Below are positions 26,856 to 39,018 of a DNA stretch of 64,000 nucleotides, piece by piece. The DNA is from Antedon mediterranea (taxonomy: Eukaryota > Echinodermata > Crinoidea > Comatulida > Antedonidae). Under the pieces are notes generated by a model. It was given only the letters and a program-made list of their open reading frames with translations, ran no database searches and was not told where the DNA came from. The position numbers and the translations under genes were made by a program. Positions within the stretch are counted from its first letter, which is position 1; each line of letters begins with the position of its first letter. The stretch covers positions 1,679,001-1,743,000 of the forward strand of contig NC_092673.1 in assembly GCF_964355755.1 (NCBI RefSeq), given 5' to 3'.

Positions 26856-27004
26856 AAACTCTGTCTACACAATTTAATAGTTTGACAAAAAAGTGTGATG
26901 GGTACATCACACTTTTTTGTCAAAGTGTGATGTACCCAAACATGGTTGTGATATGCCCAAATATGGTAGTGATATGACATCATCGTGTCCATACGCACAT
27001 CACA
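26856..27004. mobile_element. MITE family A, copy 2, with a perfect 20-bp-stem hairpin
   Basis: Starts AAACTCTGTCTACACAAT and carries the shared internal block AAATATGGTAGTGATATGAC, ATCATCG and GCACATCAC. Within it, 26881-26900 and 26905-26924 are perfect reverse complements around the 4-base loop GGTA. It is non-coding. Confidence 0.85.
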
Positions 27005-27223
27005 TAAATAAAACGATATTACAGTATTAGGGAAGTATTTCTAGGGCTAAAATATCTGGTTTTGGAACATTGCAAAGTTTCCCACAAAGACTATTGTCTA
27101 TGATCGACCATCTAAACATAATTGAGACGTTTAAACATGTATTTAATGTAATACTGTTTAAAGTGTATACATTAACGTACTTAGTAAAGTAGGCTTAGTC
27201 TGTTTGAATGACAGTTTTCATTA

Positions 27224-27264
27224 ATTCCTCATTCAGCTTAGAGTCTACTCAGCTTAGAGTCTAC
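27224..27264. repeat. 18-bp direct duplication
   Basis: CAGCTTAGAGTCTACT occurs twice in tandem at about 27234 and 27250. It is a small local duplication without other context. Confidence 0.6.
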
Positions 27265-28493
27265 TCAAGTTCGACCTACACACGTGTGGTATTCCCTCAT
27301 CTACTTACACTTATGCTCCCTTTCTACACACTTGAAACTTGAAGGAGAAAGCAACGTCGCTCAAACTATTATCTTGTTTTGTTTAGATTTTACAAGATCC
27401 CAACTCCAGCTATTAGAAATAAATGTAAATATTACAGTTTGATAAATTCAGTGTAAATACTTCTTAAAAATTATTATACTTAAGTCTACTCAAATTTGTT
27501 TAGGCGTGGATGTGGCAAGCCAAGTTCGCCAATAGTCGATCCTCAATCCAAACATTGTTTTTGAATAGTATGGATTGAGGACTTGTGACTTAATTGTCTG
27601 ATGCATTGTTTATTTCAACTACACTGATAATCCTTTATTCATTTTCAAAGTCATTTCTATAATTAAAAAAAAAAGAGAATTTAATAGCTTAGAATGGTAA
27701 TTGAACAACTTAACTTAAAATCTCATTTTTATCAAACGAAATAACATACAGTATTTCCTAAATGAAAGTTGTGTTAGCATGTCAAACGCCCTCTATATTG
27801 ATAACGAACACATCCGATAGAAAATACGTCATCGTGTTCAATATTTAGGACAAGTTGTGTTTTCACGTGCTTTTGGCCAGACTGAGTGGCACCGGGAAAG
27901 CCGTTCTAGGAACAATAATGGCTAACAAGGCATATGGGACGTTAATGGCCCAGCTTTCTAAGAACAAAAGCCTAAGTTAGTGAGGAATAACAGAAACTTA
28001 AATCTTCATTGTCATCAAACAAAAGAATGAGTTAAGAAGTATTCACCATAAAAGTGTCTCAGTCTAGATTATTAACTTGGTAGAAAATAACTTAGTCTTA
28101 ATGAACATGATTGACTCAAACTAGCACTCAACACTCTGTTTTAATTGACTTCTTATTGTTTGTTATTTAACGTTTAAAAGCTCTTTGTCTGTTTATCTGA
28201 CCCAAGTTGACGGAGATCGTGATTTGGGGCTTATTTACTTATCTGGTGGCTCAAACTCTGTTTATAATATATGTTCAGAATAAAACCCATCGTTAATCTT
28301 AAGTACAAGTACTTCAAATTATAAGTCTTAAAAACTTTTATGAAGAATATTTTTTTTACAGCTGATGATACAACAATACTACTATACAAATATTGTCTGA
28401 GCCCCATAAACTATAATATATATAAAATATAAAACCAATCAAAATGAAGCTTAAATGTTTCACAAACTGACAATTAAAAGTATCTTTAGTTTA

Positions 28494-28735
28494 TTTGGAA
28501 ACGTATTCTTTGGCAATGGCAAATGATTACGAGGCGCAACGCAAGGATTGATTACCTAGGACGTAACGCAAGTGAATTGACCAATCACAAGCCACATTTT
28601 GATGATCCATCGCCTATGACTGGTCAGTGCGGTGCGCGTGCGCTTACGTTCTTACATTGCGTGGGAACCAAGCTTTAAATTTACATTTACTTTACGTATA
28701 CATCCTTTTGTGTTACGTCCGAGGGAACCAGTCTT
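28494..28735. mobile_element. MITE family B, degenerate copy
   Basis: Contains GGCGCAACGCAAGGA, GACGTAACGCAAGTG and ACCAATCACAAGCCA, and ends TTGCGTGGGAACCAAGCTTT at about 28679. A second right-end remnant (TTACGTCCGAGGGAACCAG) ends near 28735. It matches family B copies at 42673, 58309 and 59085. Confidence 0.8.
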
Positions 28736-28752
28736 ACAAGGTTTACCAATTG

Positions 28753-29175
28753 TCATAATACTCTGAAATATAAAAAGGATGTAATCTCCCCATTATCTGT
28801 GAAGCTAGACCTACTTGAAAAACCTATCGAGTCATTAGGACTTTCATAAATAACTAAAGTTCTCACTGTAGATGTGTGAAAGGACAATGCTGGCGATTTA
28901 TATCTTTCATGTACACTTTGTGTAATTGACAGGGCAGTGAAATGTTTCTTTATTTTGATTCTATGAGGGTTAATTTGCCGTAATTGATAATCGCAAATGG
29001 GATAATGGGCACCCATCGAGTCCACACCTGTGGGCAATCTTCGTCCGGGGAATCGAAGACAACACCAGTATAACATATCATGGAAAGATCTGAATGAATT
29101 ATTATTAATGAGATATCTGAACCAAACATAATATAGGCCTATATATATCTTGGTGTCAAAGAATACAACATTCAC
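28753..29175 (-). other. Unexplained high-complexity stretch with a 140-codon open frame
   Basis: A minus-strand frame of 140 codons is open here, and the sequence is less repetitive and more GC-rich than its surroundings (especially 28960-29060). The predicted protein has no motif I recognise. It could be a chance frame over a conserved non-coding element, a decayed mobile-element fragment or an exon of an unknown gene. Confidence 0.25.
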
Positions 29176-29696
29176 GACCCGATTAAGAATTGAACTTTAT
29201 TTGACAGAAAATATAAACACTTTCCCGTTAAGACCAGAAAAAAGTCAAATTATTTCACTCTTCCCTGGTTACTGGTTAAGACTATAATAAAGGGACGCTT
29301 TGTTGTATACTACATTTCCCCTTAATTGGAATTCTTTTATTGCATAAAACAAGCTTAGTAAAATATTAAGACAAAGTACAAAATGAATAATAATTAAAGT
29401 TTGGTACCACTTTGGTACCAAAATATTGGAAATGTCCATTATTGCAGATTTTCCAAAGGAAGTTGTAATTTCAAAGTAAAGTTAGTTAGCAGGATAAAAA
29501 GATAAACAAATGAATGAAATGTCAAAATGGGCAAACACAATGTAATACATTTACAAAATAAACAAACAAACACACACACACGCTACCGATTACATATACC
29601 TCCGAGGTAAATAAATGCTATAGATGATTGAATGAAATATTGTGGGCAGTGTTACTTTATTTCCTCCATGCTTATAACCTAATGAGTCGTTAATAC

Positions 29697-29885
29697 CTAG
29701 CCTTTGTCTTACTGGTGTTAATTATCCTTAATATAGTTAGCAGTTTCTAATCATAATGCCTAGGCTTTGTCTTACTGGTGTTAATTATCCTTAATATAGT
29801 TAGCAGTTTCTAATTATAATGCCTAGGCTTTGTCTTACTGGTGTTAATTATCCTTAATATAGTTAGCAGTTTCTAATTATAATTT
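29697..29885. repeat. 63-bp tandem repeat, three copies
   Basis: CTTTGTCTTACTGGTGTTAA recurs at 29702, 29765 and 29828. The three units are almost identical, differing at CCTAGCC/CCTAGGC and at AATCATAAT/AATTATAAT. It is probably a recent expansion. Confidence 0.95.
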
Positions 29886-30140
29886 GTATTTAATTATTGT
29901 CAGTCTTACTAATTAGGTATCAAAGTCATCATGATTGCTGTCCGTTTTAACATGTTTGTTGCATTCTAATTATTGAATGTGTTGTTTACAAAAATTAGAT
30001 TAACCGTTTGTATTTATTGTATTATTGGTGCGGCAGTCCTGGCTTTGTTTTAATTTAGAGAATCTTTATTTAGTTGCTACATGTTTTGATTTAATTAGAC
30101 CTTGTTGACAACTTAATCCTAATTATTGGTATTAAGTAAT

Positions 30141-30178
30141 CACACTTTTGTTATCAAACTAGTTTGATAATGTAGACA
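30141..30178. mobile_element. MITE family A fragment
   Basis: CACTTTTGTTATCAAACTAG followed by TTTGATAATGTAGACA is the terminal part of family A, with both an inward and an outward copy of the TATCAAAC end. Confidence 0.6.
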
Positions 30179-31265
30179 AACCTTAAGACATTATTCAAAC
30201 TATTGTTTATGGTAGCCCGTTGAAAATGACTATATATAACATGCGGTATTTTGATCGGGATTGATCGGGATCAATCGGAATGTTCACAGTTCGTGCTTTA
30301 AAGCTGACTTGTCTTAACTCCATTTAGCTTGCACTAGATATTAATGGTTTGTGTATAATTTGGTAGTTTAAGTAAATCATTGATTGTGTGTGGTTCAACA
30401 CTATCACAGAGTGCTTGTTTAGCAGTAACTTACATCATAGTCATAAATTTCAAACTGATTTCGCAAGTCGTTTATTTGTCTACTCCATTTTCTCTCGTAA
30501 CTTTGTGTCAAAAAGTGTACAATAATACTTACCCTCTCTAAGGATAAAAAGGTTACGACCCAACGAATTAATTAAATCAAAGTAAATGTAAATGTTTATT
30601 TAATTGGTTAGGCTGGTGTAATACATAAGAACTTGCGTGTAATGTGTAATTTAAATACGACACTGACGCGTTGTTGTTGACAAATGCGTTTTAAATGGCA
30701 AAACCGCGTTTTAAGGAACGCAAGATTTATATAAGGTATATTAGTTTAATAAACATTATTTGCGTTTGTATGTTTGAAGAATGTCTGCCGATTTGCAATG
30801 TTTATATTTGCTTGTATAGAATCGGTGTGGCATCACTTGTCATCGACATAAAGGCCTATTAAATTGGTGATAATGTTAATACATTTTTACGACCACTTTT
30901 ATTTCGTTATTATCAAACAATCAGATTTATTAACTTCCTGAATTCAAGATCAGATTTTACGATGTTACAATCTTCGCTGGTCATATATGGTATGATACTA
31001 CTGCAATTAGTTTACAAGAAGGAAAATACTTTCATCGACAGAATTGTTAAGATGCGAAATTATATCCTCCTCTCGTGCTTAAATTGACAAATAAGTATAT
31101 GCTCAGATTAAGGAATATACTACCCGTGTAAAACATACAAAAGTTATTCTAAATTGATTCTTAAATCAAAATAATTTGTTAAAATGAAATGTTTACAATC
31201 CCAAAGCCAAACTCAGTTTCATGGAAGATAAAAAGCACGTGACTACCAATTTTAACAAATTATCT

Positions 31266-31420
31266 CAGTTTCCGTTGCCAAAAATTAACCGATAAAAATT
31301 AACCGATACAACTGAACCGATACAAATTAACCGATAAAAAATAACCGATAATTGACCGATAAACTGCCTGTGGAAACTGGGGTTAACCGATTCTGCTCGA
31401 GAAAAATTAACCGATAATTA
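31266..31420. repeat. 14-bp AACCGATA repeat flanked by inverted CAGTTTCC
   Basis: AACCGAT recurs every 14 bp at 31287, 31301, 31315, 31329 and 31343, with further copies at 31385 and 31409. CAGTTTCC at about 31267 and GGAAACTG at about 31372 are inverted around the main block, which suggests a small transposon with an internal array. Confidence 0.7.
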
Positions 31421-32269
31421 GGGTCATATCGTTCAAAGGGGATAATTATCGGATAAATCCAGTAATTTTTAACTTTTGACCTGAAGAACAAAGTGTTATG
31501 TTGTGATTGGGCACATAGTCGTTTGGTAATGACTGATCATTTTAATTAATTACCTGATTGTTAAAACCCCAATAATTTTGTTTTGGCTGCGGAAACACGG
31601 CATCAGACTGCTTACAATTGTGTGTACATGTAAGTTAACAGTCGTGTTTTGCAGTGTAAACCAACATGATGTGTGTATATATAAAGGCCTCTCATGAAAC
31701 TATTATAGCTCAATACTTTTGGAATTATTAGTCTTAAGTTTGTTCTTAGGCACGTCTTCCTCCACTTAACTACTATGGTGGTATGCAAGTGATAGCATGT
31801 AATTTGTTTATGTATCGCCAGTACCTCAATCAGGACGACCTATGTGACATTGTAAAAACACATTAAAGGGACCAAAATCACAAATTGGTGACGTACAACT
31901 CATTCTGTCAATCATCCTCAACGAGACAACATTTTTATCCTTGTATTATTCGGCTTTTTTTCTCTTGTTTAAAACATTAATGATGCTTTGTGTGTAACCA
32001 ATTCTCTTTGTTTAAAATAATTTAATTTATTTTGTGCTTGATACTTCTTAAAATGTTTGAGAATCATGAACACATTATTTTCGATGGTTGTACATGGGTG
32101 GGCCAAAATAAACCAAGGTGCTGATATAATAATAGATTGTTAATAGATATGTAATGCTAAAATTATAGATGGTAAAATTATATATTCGTTAAACATTAAA
32201 ACTATTAAACATAAACCATGAGAGAACATTCTTTTAAGCTACTAATGTTTATTGGTTGATGCACCTTAG

Positions 32270-32515
32270 GATAGGTAAGACATGGCTAAGAAGATGTCCT
32301 TTATTAACCCCGTGGGTATTATCTAAGCCCTCTTCGAAGCTGACCCCTGGACACTCTGTTCGACACTGAAGGGTACTCAGCTGTGCTAACGCGGGGTGCG
32401 AGTCGGATACGTATCATCCATGTTGAACCACCGCCAAGGGTGTCATACAAGCCTCTAGATTGTTGTTCCTCTTTTCCTTTTGTTTAAAACAAAAACCAAT
32501 TTCATTCATTCATTT
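32270..32515. other. GC-richer island ending in ATTC repeats
   Basis: Roughly 190 bp (32290-32470) are clearly GC-richer than the surroundings and are followed by TTTCATTCATTCATTTT. A tail of short repeats after a compositionally distinct body is typical of a SINE or LINE 3' end. I found no promoter boxes or reverse transcriptase motif to prove it. Confidence 0.35.
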
Positions 32516-32939
32516 TCTTTGTAAATAAAGTAGATAAATAAAGGACAAAATTAACATTTATAATTACAAAATTGATTTAAACAAAGAAAAGGGGAACATT
32601 TTTTAAGCAGATGCTTAGAAAAAAAATGTTTAATTAATATATTTAAATATAAAATTCATTAATAAATGTAAACCAGCTCAAAATTATAATTTCAAAGAAG
32701 TTTTCTTTGAAGTTTTCAATATCATGACAATCTTATAAATGACATGACATGACATGTACATAGCCCTTGACAAATATGTCTTAATGTTTGTTAAATGTTT
32801 AAGATAAATAAACATCTTTCTTCTCCTCTTTTGTTCTTACAGAAGCAGAATGACGTATTGAATCTCAAATGACAAGTAAAAGTAAATGTTATTTTATTAT
32901 TTAATAGAGTATATAGAAGCCATATTAGGGGAAGATCCG

Positions 32940-33105
32940 GACTCTTATGGCGGGCCAAACTGTCATTTAAATATTAAATCTCTATTTAAAACTAAGATAT
33001 CTCTATTTAAAACTAAAATATCCATATTTAAAACTAAGATATCTCTATTGAAAACCAAGGTATCTTGTTAATGATTAAATGACAGTTTGGCCCGCCATAG
33101 ACTCT
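32940..33105. mobile_element. MITE family C with 25-bp inverted ends and 6-bp target duplication
   Basis: 32946-32970 (TATGGCGGGCCAAACTGTCA and on to TTTAA) and 33075-33099 are perfect reverse complements. The hexamer GACTCT flanks the element directly on both sides (32940-32945 and 33100-33105). The interior holds four imperfect 21-bp units containing TTTAAAACTAAGATATC. It is 154 bp and non-coding; the open frame across it (32886-33071) is incidental. Confidence 0.93.
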
Positions 33106-34260
33106 CGAAACACAAAATGCCTCTTAATACAATGGTTCACTGAAAGGGATTGGCCGAATGTTTCGATTGTATGTTTCCCCGGAAACTATTTTTGGGGTGT
33201 TCCTTGAATAATATAAGCATATCCGTACGATTCCCCGTAAAAGTGCCCTTAACTCTTAATAGAGGATGTATCTTGAACATGTGCGTCCCAGTTAGAGGTT
33301 TTATCTTATCCTGTAATGAAATTTCAAATATTAAATGCATCTGAATTTATTTATAGACACTTTAAGTTGAATTTATACTCGTCAATCGTAGGCCCTTCCA
33401 TCTTTGACCTGTCATGAATGCCCATACACTCCAAAAACAGTGTTTATATTTGTTTAATGGTTGCAGCCTGAGCTATAAAAGAAAAGAAAATAACCATCAA
33501 GTCAACCCAATTTAGTACAGCATAAATGTGTATATTTTACAACGGAAAATGAGGTATCTAGTGTCGTAGGAACAGAGACTTTAAGATAACAACTTAAACG
33601 ACAAGACGTTTTGAAAATGTCAGTTTCAGCTCCGAGGCTTCCGTCCAATTCCGTAGGCCATGTTCGCTAAGTTCTCATCTTTATAAAACTTTAAGAAAGA
33701 TCCGGTTACTGGTAGTGAAATTGTAGTCGACCGAGTGCATTATAAGTAACTGCCTTACAAAAATGTACTGTCATTTAGTAAGTAGCGAGTTGATCTTGAT
33801 TGTGATGATGAGGAATCCAGTTTAGGTTGCCAGTGATGAGCGATGACCAACATGTCCATCATGATTTCATGAACGCTGTACACTAATGATGAGCTTAGCG
33901 TCAATTTTGACATCCTTTTAATTTAATCTCTTTTTAATCGTTGTATTAATATTATGTTGTTGTAATGTATTTTATGTAATTATACAACACTTTATGAATC
34001 TTAATATTTGATTAAACATCCACTGCTCTTCTTCTAAAAAAATCTCCGCATTGACAAAATCAGGAAAGATTTCTTGTTGATATAAAGTTTGCGGTACACC
34101 ACGTATATTAGTTCTGAAAGGAACTGTTGAAGAGATTTATTTTCTTGTCATAATTTTGTATCAGTATTATATTTTTATATATATATAGGAAGAGTACTGT
34201 ATCTTTTTTTCGCATCTATCTTTTTTTTGTAAATGCCCTCACAAACCGATTGTTTGTCTG

Positions 34261-34645
34261 AAATGCAGACTGTAAATTGTCTTGTATATAACATTCTTCA
34301 TAATTTAACTCCTGACTATCTCACTAATATATTTACATTTTGTAATAATGCATTTAACCCTAGGCATAGTCACTTAAATGTTGCTCTGCCTTTATACTGA
34401 ATATTAAAAACGTAGCTTGCATATAGGTGCACTGAATGGAACAACCATGGTGTTGACATTCACTCGTCTACCACCCTGCAATTGTTTGAACATGAACTTT
34501 ATTAAAACCTTTTAATATATATTTATATAACTGTACATTGTTAAAACATTGTTGAAATAGTTTTTTATGTGCATGGCCCCAGGGAAGAACAACCATGTGT
34601 TGTTCTGTGCCTCTGTGGTTAAATAAAGTTGAATTGAATTGAATT
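34261..34645 (+). mobile_element. LINE 3' end (CR1/Jockey-like reverse transcriptase C-terminus)
   Basis: A plus-strand frame from about 34276 reads YNILHNLTPDYLTNIF, then NPRHSHLNVALPLY, and after two stops CTEWNNHGVDIHSSTTLQLF. This order (NxxTPxYL, RHS, then EWN and SSTTLQxF) is typical of the C-terminus of CR1/Jockey-type LINE reverse transcriptases. Stops at positions equivalent to LY* and KT* show decay. The 3' tail is AATAAAGTTGAATTGAATTG, the same TTGAA tail seen at 54043-54061. The element is 5'-truncated. Confidence 0.78.
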
Positions 34646-35616
34646 TACAAGTGAGAAATTTAAATTTGAAAACAAGACTTCGGATATCAATCACGAAACA
34701 TCAGTGAACTAAACAATAGCGTAGTTTCCAGTCAATATTCACATTCATATTGTTATTATATCCAAATGCTCTTCTGTTTATTAACGATTGTATAATTTTG
34801 ATTTTGGAAGATAATTGAGTAATTTCGACATGTTGTCTGCTGTAAAGTGTTGGTTAAGGCGGCGCAATGATTCCTGTAAATATTCCATTGACGTGTCAAT
34901 TTACCAGCTTTATAATAGCATGTCTATTACTTTATCGATTTATTCGCAAGATATCTTGAGAGCTTTTCATTAATTTGTATTTTGATAGTATGAGATGGGT
35001 TACAACATCAATTTGGAATTAGAAAGTGACTCGCAATTTGTTCAATTGTCACTTAAGTACAATATTCACGCGCAATTAATTATCAAATTAACACCGTATA
35101 CCGCGTTGAGCGATTGTGTAATTTAAATTAACGGACACAAACATGACACGCGCGTCGTATTCTTACACTCAATGATTCCCTTCAATATCAACACCATAAA
35201 TGGAATTTTGTGATTTGAGAAATAACTTGTAAGCATTCTTTAAATTGGATGATATGCTGCTAAGATGGACAAACAGACAGACAGACACTCGTCGTATTGC
35301 AGAAAAGCAAACATCAACGCATTAAGCGTGTTCGTCAAGAGTCCTCAATTTGAGAGCATCACTTTAAAACCAATTGGTTAATTGATATAAGCGTGGTTTT
35401 TATTAGTTTGTACTTTACTAAAGGGCGGACTAGATTCACAAATAAATCATTCATTTGTTAATAGATGTGCTCATCTTCCTATTTCACTGGTATCCATCAT
35501 AGGTAATTGTTTTAAGATTAATCATAGTGTTTAATTAAATGACTAATCTACGTAATGGAATCTAAATATTTGTAGAATATCATGATTACGTAATATAGGA
35601 ACTGTAGAAGTTTATT

Positions 35617-35764
35617 AAAGCTCTTTCTACGCTATCAAACTTTGTGACAAAATATGTGCTGTGCCCATATATGGACATGATGATGTCATATCACTACCCT
35701 ATTTGGGCATATCACTGCCATATTTGTGCACATCACACTTTTTTTAGATTGATAGACAGAGCTA
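35617..35764. mobile_element. MITE family A, copy 3 (both ends)
   Basis: Left end AAGCTCTTTCTACGCTATCA and right end TTGATAGACAGAGCT are inverted. The interior has the shared GATGATGTCATATCACTACC block, inverted relative to copies 1 and 2. It is about 148 bp and non-coding. Confidence 0.85.
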
Positions 35765-37957
35765 ATTTAGACACTTTTATTTTTATCTGCATTCAAAGAT
35801 TAACTTAATAACTTTATTTTTCAACAAAAAAAGGAAAAGAATTAAGACAATGAAATTATTATACATTAGGCCTAAATAATGAGAAAAACCATACAAAATC
35901 GAAGCTTTAATGAGGTTCAACCGAAATAACAAAATACTCTGTTTTGCATAAAAAAATATCAGATAAAATTCGATAAATCAGTATAAATTGTATTGTAATA
36001 TTAAATACTTATAATGATGATAAAATCGCAAATAACGCAATAAAATAATGTTGATCAAATCATTTATTAAATTAAGAAAAAAGTTATGAAACTAAAACAA
36101 CAAAAATAATTTACCATAAAATCATGGACCTATTAAATTAAACGTCCATGATAAAATAATGAGACAATACTCACTTTTAAATATGTGTTTTAATCAATAA
36201 AATATAAATTGAAGTCAATTTTTGCATATAATGTATTTATACATGTATTTATAATACAACTTACTAAATAATTAGAACAACTTGAATAAATATTTGTTTT
36301 GATAATAATTTCTGATAACCGTTAGTTTGCTTAGTCTTTATTGATATTAATATTAACAAGTACATTGTTATTTGCTTACAAGTTAATTTTAAAATGACGA
36401 ATTAATTGAAAGAAACGTTTACTTTCATTTTAAGAGCAATTATACAAAGTTTAACCGATTTTAAAATGTCATTAAAATCGCAACATAAGTTTAAGAACAA
36501 TATTATTCGCAAGGGACTGAGCATTGAAAGTGCCTTGTTAAAGTAGGCGGGTTAACGGGAAATTGCGTCGCAGCAGAAAAAGCAAAACTTGTTGATGTCT
36601 TTATAAACGCTAAGTTCATAATGTGGTCGTTTGGTAGCAATTGGGAATTCGCTTTCTACATTGCAAAAGCCGGAAACTGTCTATTGTTTGAAGGTTTATA
36701 AAAACTGCTAAATCATAATTAGTTTTTATTCGTCACAAACTCGACAATTAGCGTTGATTACGATGTTGGTGAGAACGTACGATCTAGTTTGTTAAGAGTT
36801 CGATCATGATGCTGCATGGGGTATGTTTCTTATTAAGGAGGAACCATGATATGAAGAAACATCAGGAAGTGTTGATGATAACATAAAATGCTTATCAAAA
36901 CACATTCTGTTCATGTTTACCGTGGCAATTACACACCGTTTGCATATGTCATCAAGATTATACTGTATTTTATAATTATTATAATGTAATTTACAATCAA
37001 TGTAGTTGGCAACTTAATGCACAATTGTTTATATCAGGCCTAATATTATAATAATATTATATTTATTTTTATATCATAAAAGAACGATCTTCACTCGTGA
37101 GGACGATCAAAGTAATATGTTGATCGAAACGGGGTTTTTTTAGAACTAAATGTACGTGTGTTTACAAAAACTGGTGATTTTGAGTACGAGTAAATAATAT
37201 CAATTATTAATAAAGGCCAAATAAAATTATTTCGCAGAAACACAAAAATATGCAATTACAAGATGCAGAATGGTTACGACAAAATCCATCTATATATAAG
37301 TAAACTTACACCAAATATAAATCAAATTCATCCACTAACAATAGAAAATAATTATAATAATAAATGTACTTTTTTTCGTTTTTCTTTGAAAGGAATAGAA
37401 CATTTATCTTTGTTAAAAAAAGATAAATTTTCTAATTCTGACAAAGAAAAACGAAAAAAGTATTGTCATGCATTATAATTGTACTGACACGTTTATAAAA
37501 TATTTATATCTTATTTTTAAAATTTATATTTGTAATTGTTTTCTCTAATAGTGGTATTAAATATTAATAATTATTAATCGTGTGTATCGAAGCACTAATG
37601 AAGATCTAGGCTGGTATTTTTAATTTTATCTATCAACACGTCGCCATATTTAAAGGAAATGTTGTACGTTAATTGAATCTGCTACACATCTAAGTTCATT
37701 AGACGTTCATTATAATCTGACCGTTTTTTGACCCCTCCTAAATAGTGAAAACGCCCCTTCCCCAAAATAAACGGTTAGAAAAATGCTTTTAAATTCATTA
37801 GGCCTATAAACAAAAATATCTTGGTTAACTTAAGAGTTCTCCAATATGACAAATAGAGATGAATGAAATCAAACTTTGAATAGACCACTTTGTAGTTAAA
37901 AATTAACAAAATTGGCCTATTAATTTCTTATTTTAAAAAAAGACAATATAAAAGGTT

Positions 37958-38022
37958 ACTTTTAACCAAAAGCGAACTTTTTTCAAAATTTGCTTTAACC
38001 AAAAGCACACCTTTTTTCAGGT
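37958..38022. repeat. Short two-copy duplication
   Basis: TTTAACCAAAAGCGAACTTT and TTTAACCAAAAGCACACCTT lie about 36 bp apart, each followed by TTTTCA. It is a minor local duplication. Confidence 0.55.
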
Positions 38023-38270
38023 TGACAATATTTTCTTTAAACTTATCGGTTTTATCAAGAACAAATATTTTGTAATCGAATTCGTCGAAGTGAATAACAA
38101 TTAGGCCTATGTAGCATATAGCGGTCTATTTTAACACAAAATGTGTGTTCCAATTTAGGAAACTTGTCTGTTTGATAATATATTTTTCACACGACAAGTA
38201 AAAGAACCAATCATTAACTAACATTTAGATTGAGTGAAAAGAAATGAATAGAGCATTTTATGGCTTAATA

Positions 38271-39018
38271 AAGAATAGGCGTATAGGAAGAATAGGCGTA
38301 TAGGAAGAATAGGCGTATAGGAAGAATAGGCGTATAGGAAGAATAGGCGTATAGGAAGAATAGGCGTATAGGAAGAATAGGCGTATAGGAAGAATAGGCG
38401 TATAGGAAGAATAGGCGTATAGGAAGAATAGGCGTATAGGAAGAATAGGCGTATAGGAAGAATAGGCGTATAGGAAGAATAGGCGTATAGGAAGAATAGG
38501 CGTATAGGAAGAATAGGCGTATAGGAAGAATAGGCGTATAGGAAGAATAGGCGTATAGGAAGAATAGGCGTATAGGAAGAATAGGCGTATAGGAAGAATA
38601 GGCGTATAGGAAGAATAGGCGTATAGGAAGAATAGGCGTATAGGAAGAATAGGCGTATAGGAAGAATAGGCGTATAGGAAGAATAGGCGTATAGGAAGAA
38701 TAGGCGTATAGGAAGAATAGGCGTATAGGAAGAATAGGCGTATAGGAAGAATAGGCGTATAGGAAGAATAGGCGTATAGGAAGAATAGGCGTATAGGAAG
38801 AATAGGCGTATAGGAAGAATAGGCGTATAGGAAGAATAGGCGTATAGGAAGAATAGGCGTATAGGAAGAATAGGCGTATAGGAAGAATAGGCGTATAGGA
38901 AGAATAGGCGTATAGGAAGAATAGGCGTATAGGAATAATTGGCGTATAGGAAGAATAGGCGTATAGGAAGAATAGGCGTATAGGAAGAATAGGCGTATAG
39001 GAAGAATAGGCGTATAGG
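38271..39018. repeat. 17-bp satellite, 44 nearly identical copies
   Basis: The unit AAGAATAGGCGTATAGG repeats in register from 38271 to 39018. Only one unit, around 38935-38942, differs (GGAATAATTGGCG). Such uniformity means a recent or actively homogenised expansion. The true copy number may differ from the assembled one. Confidence 0.98.
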
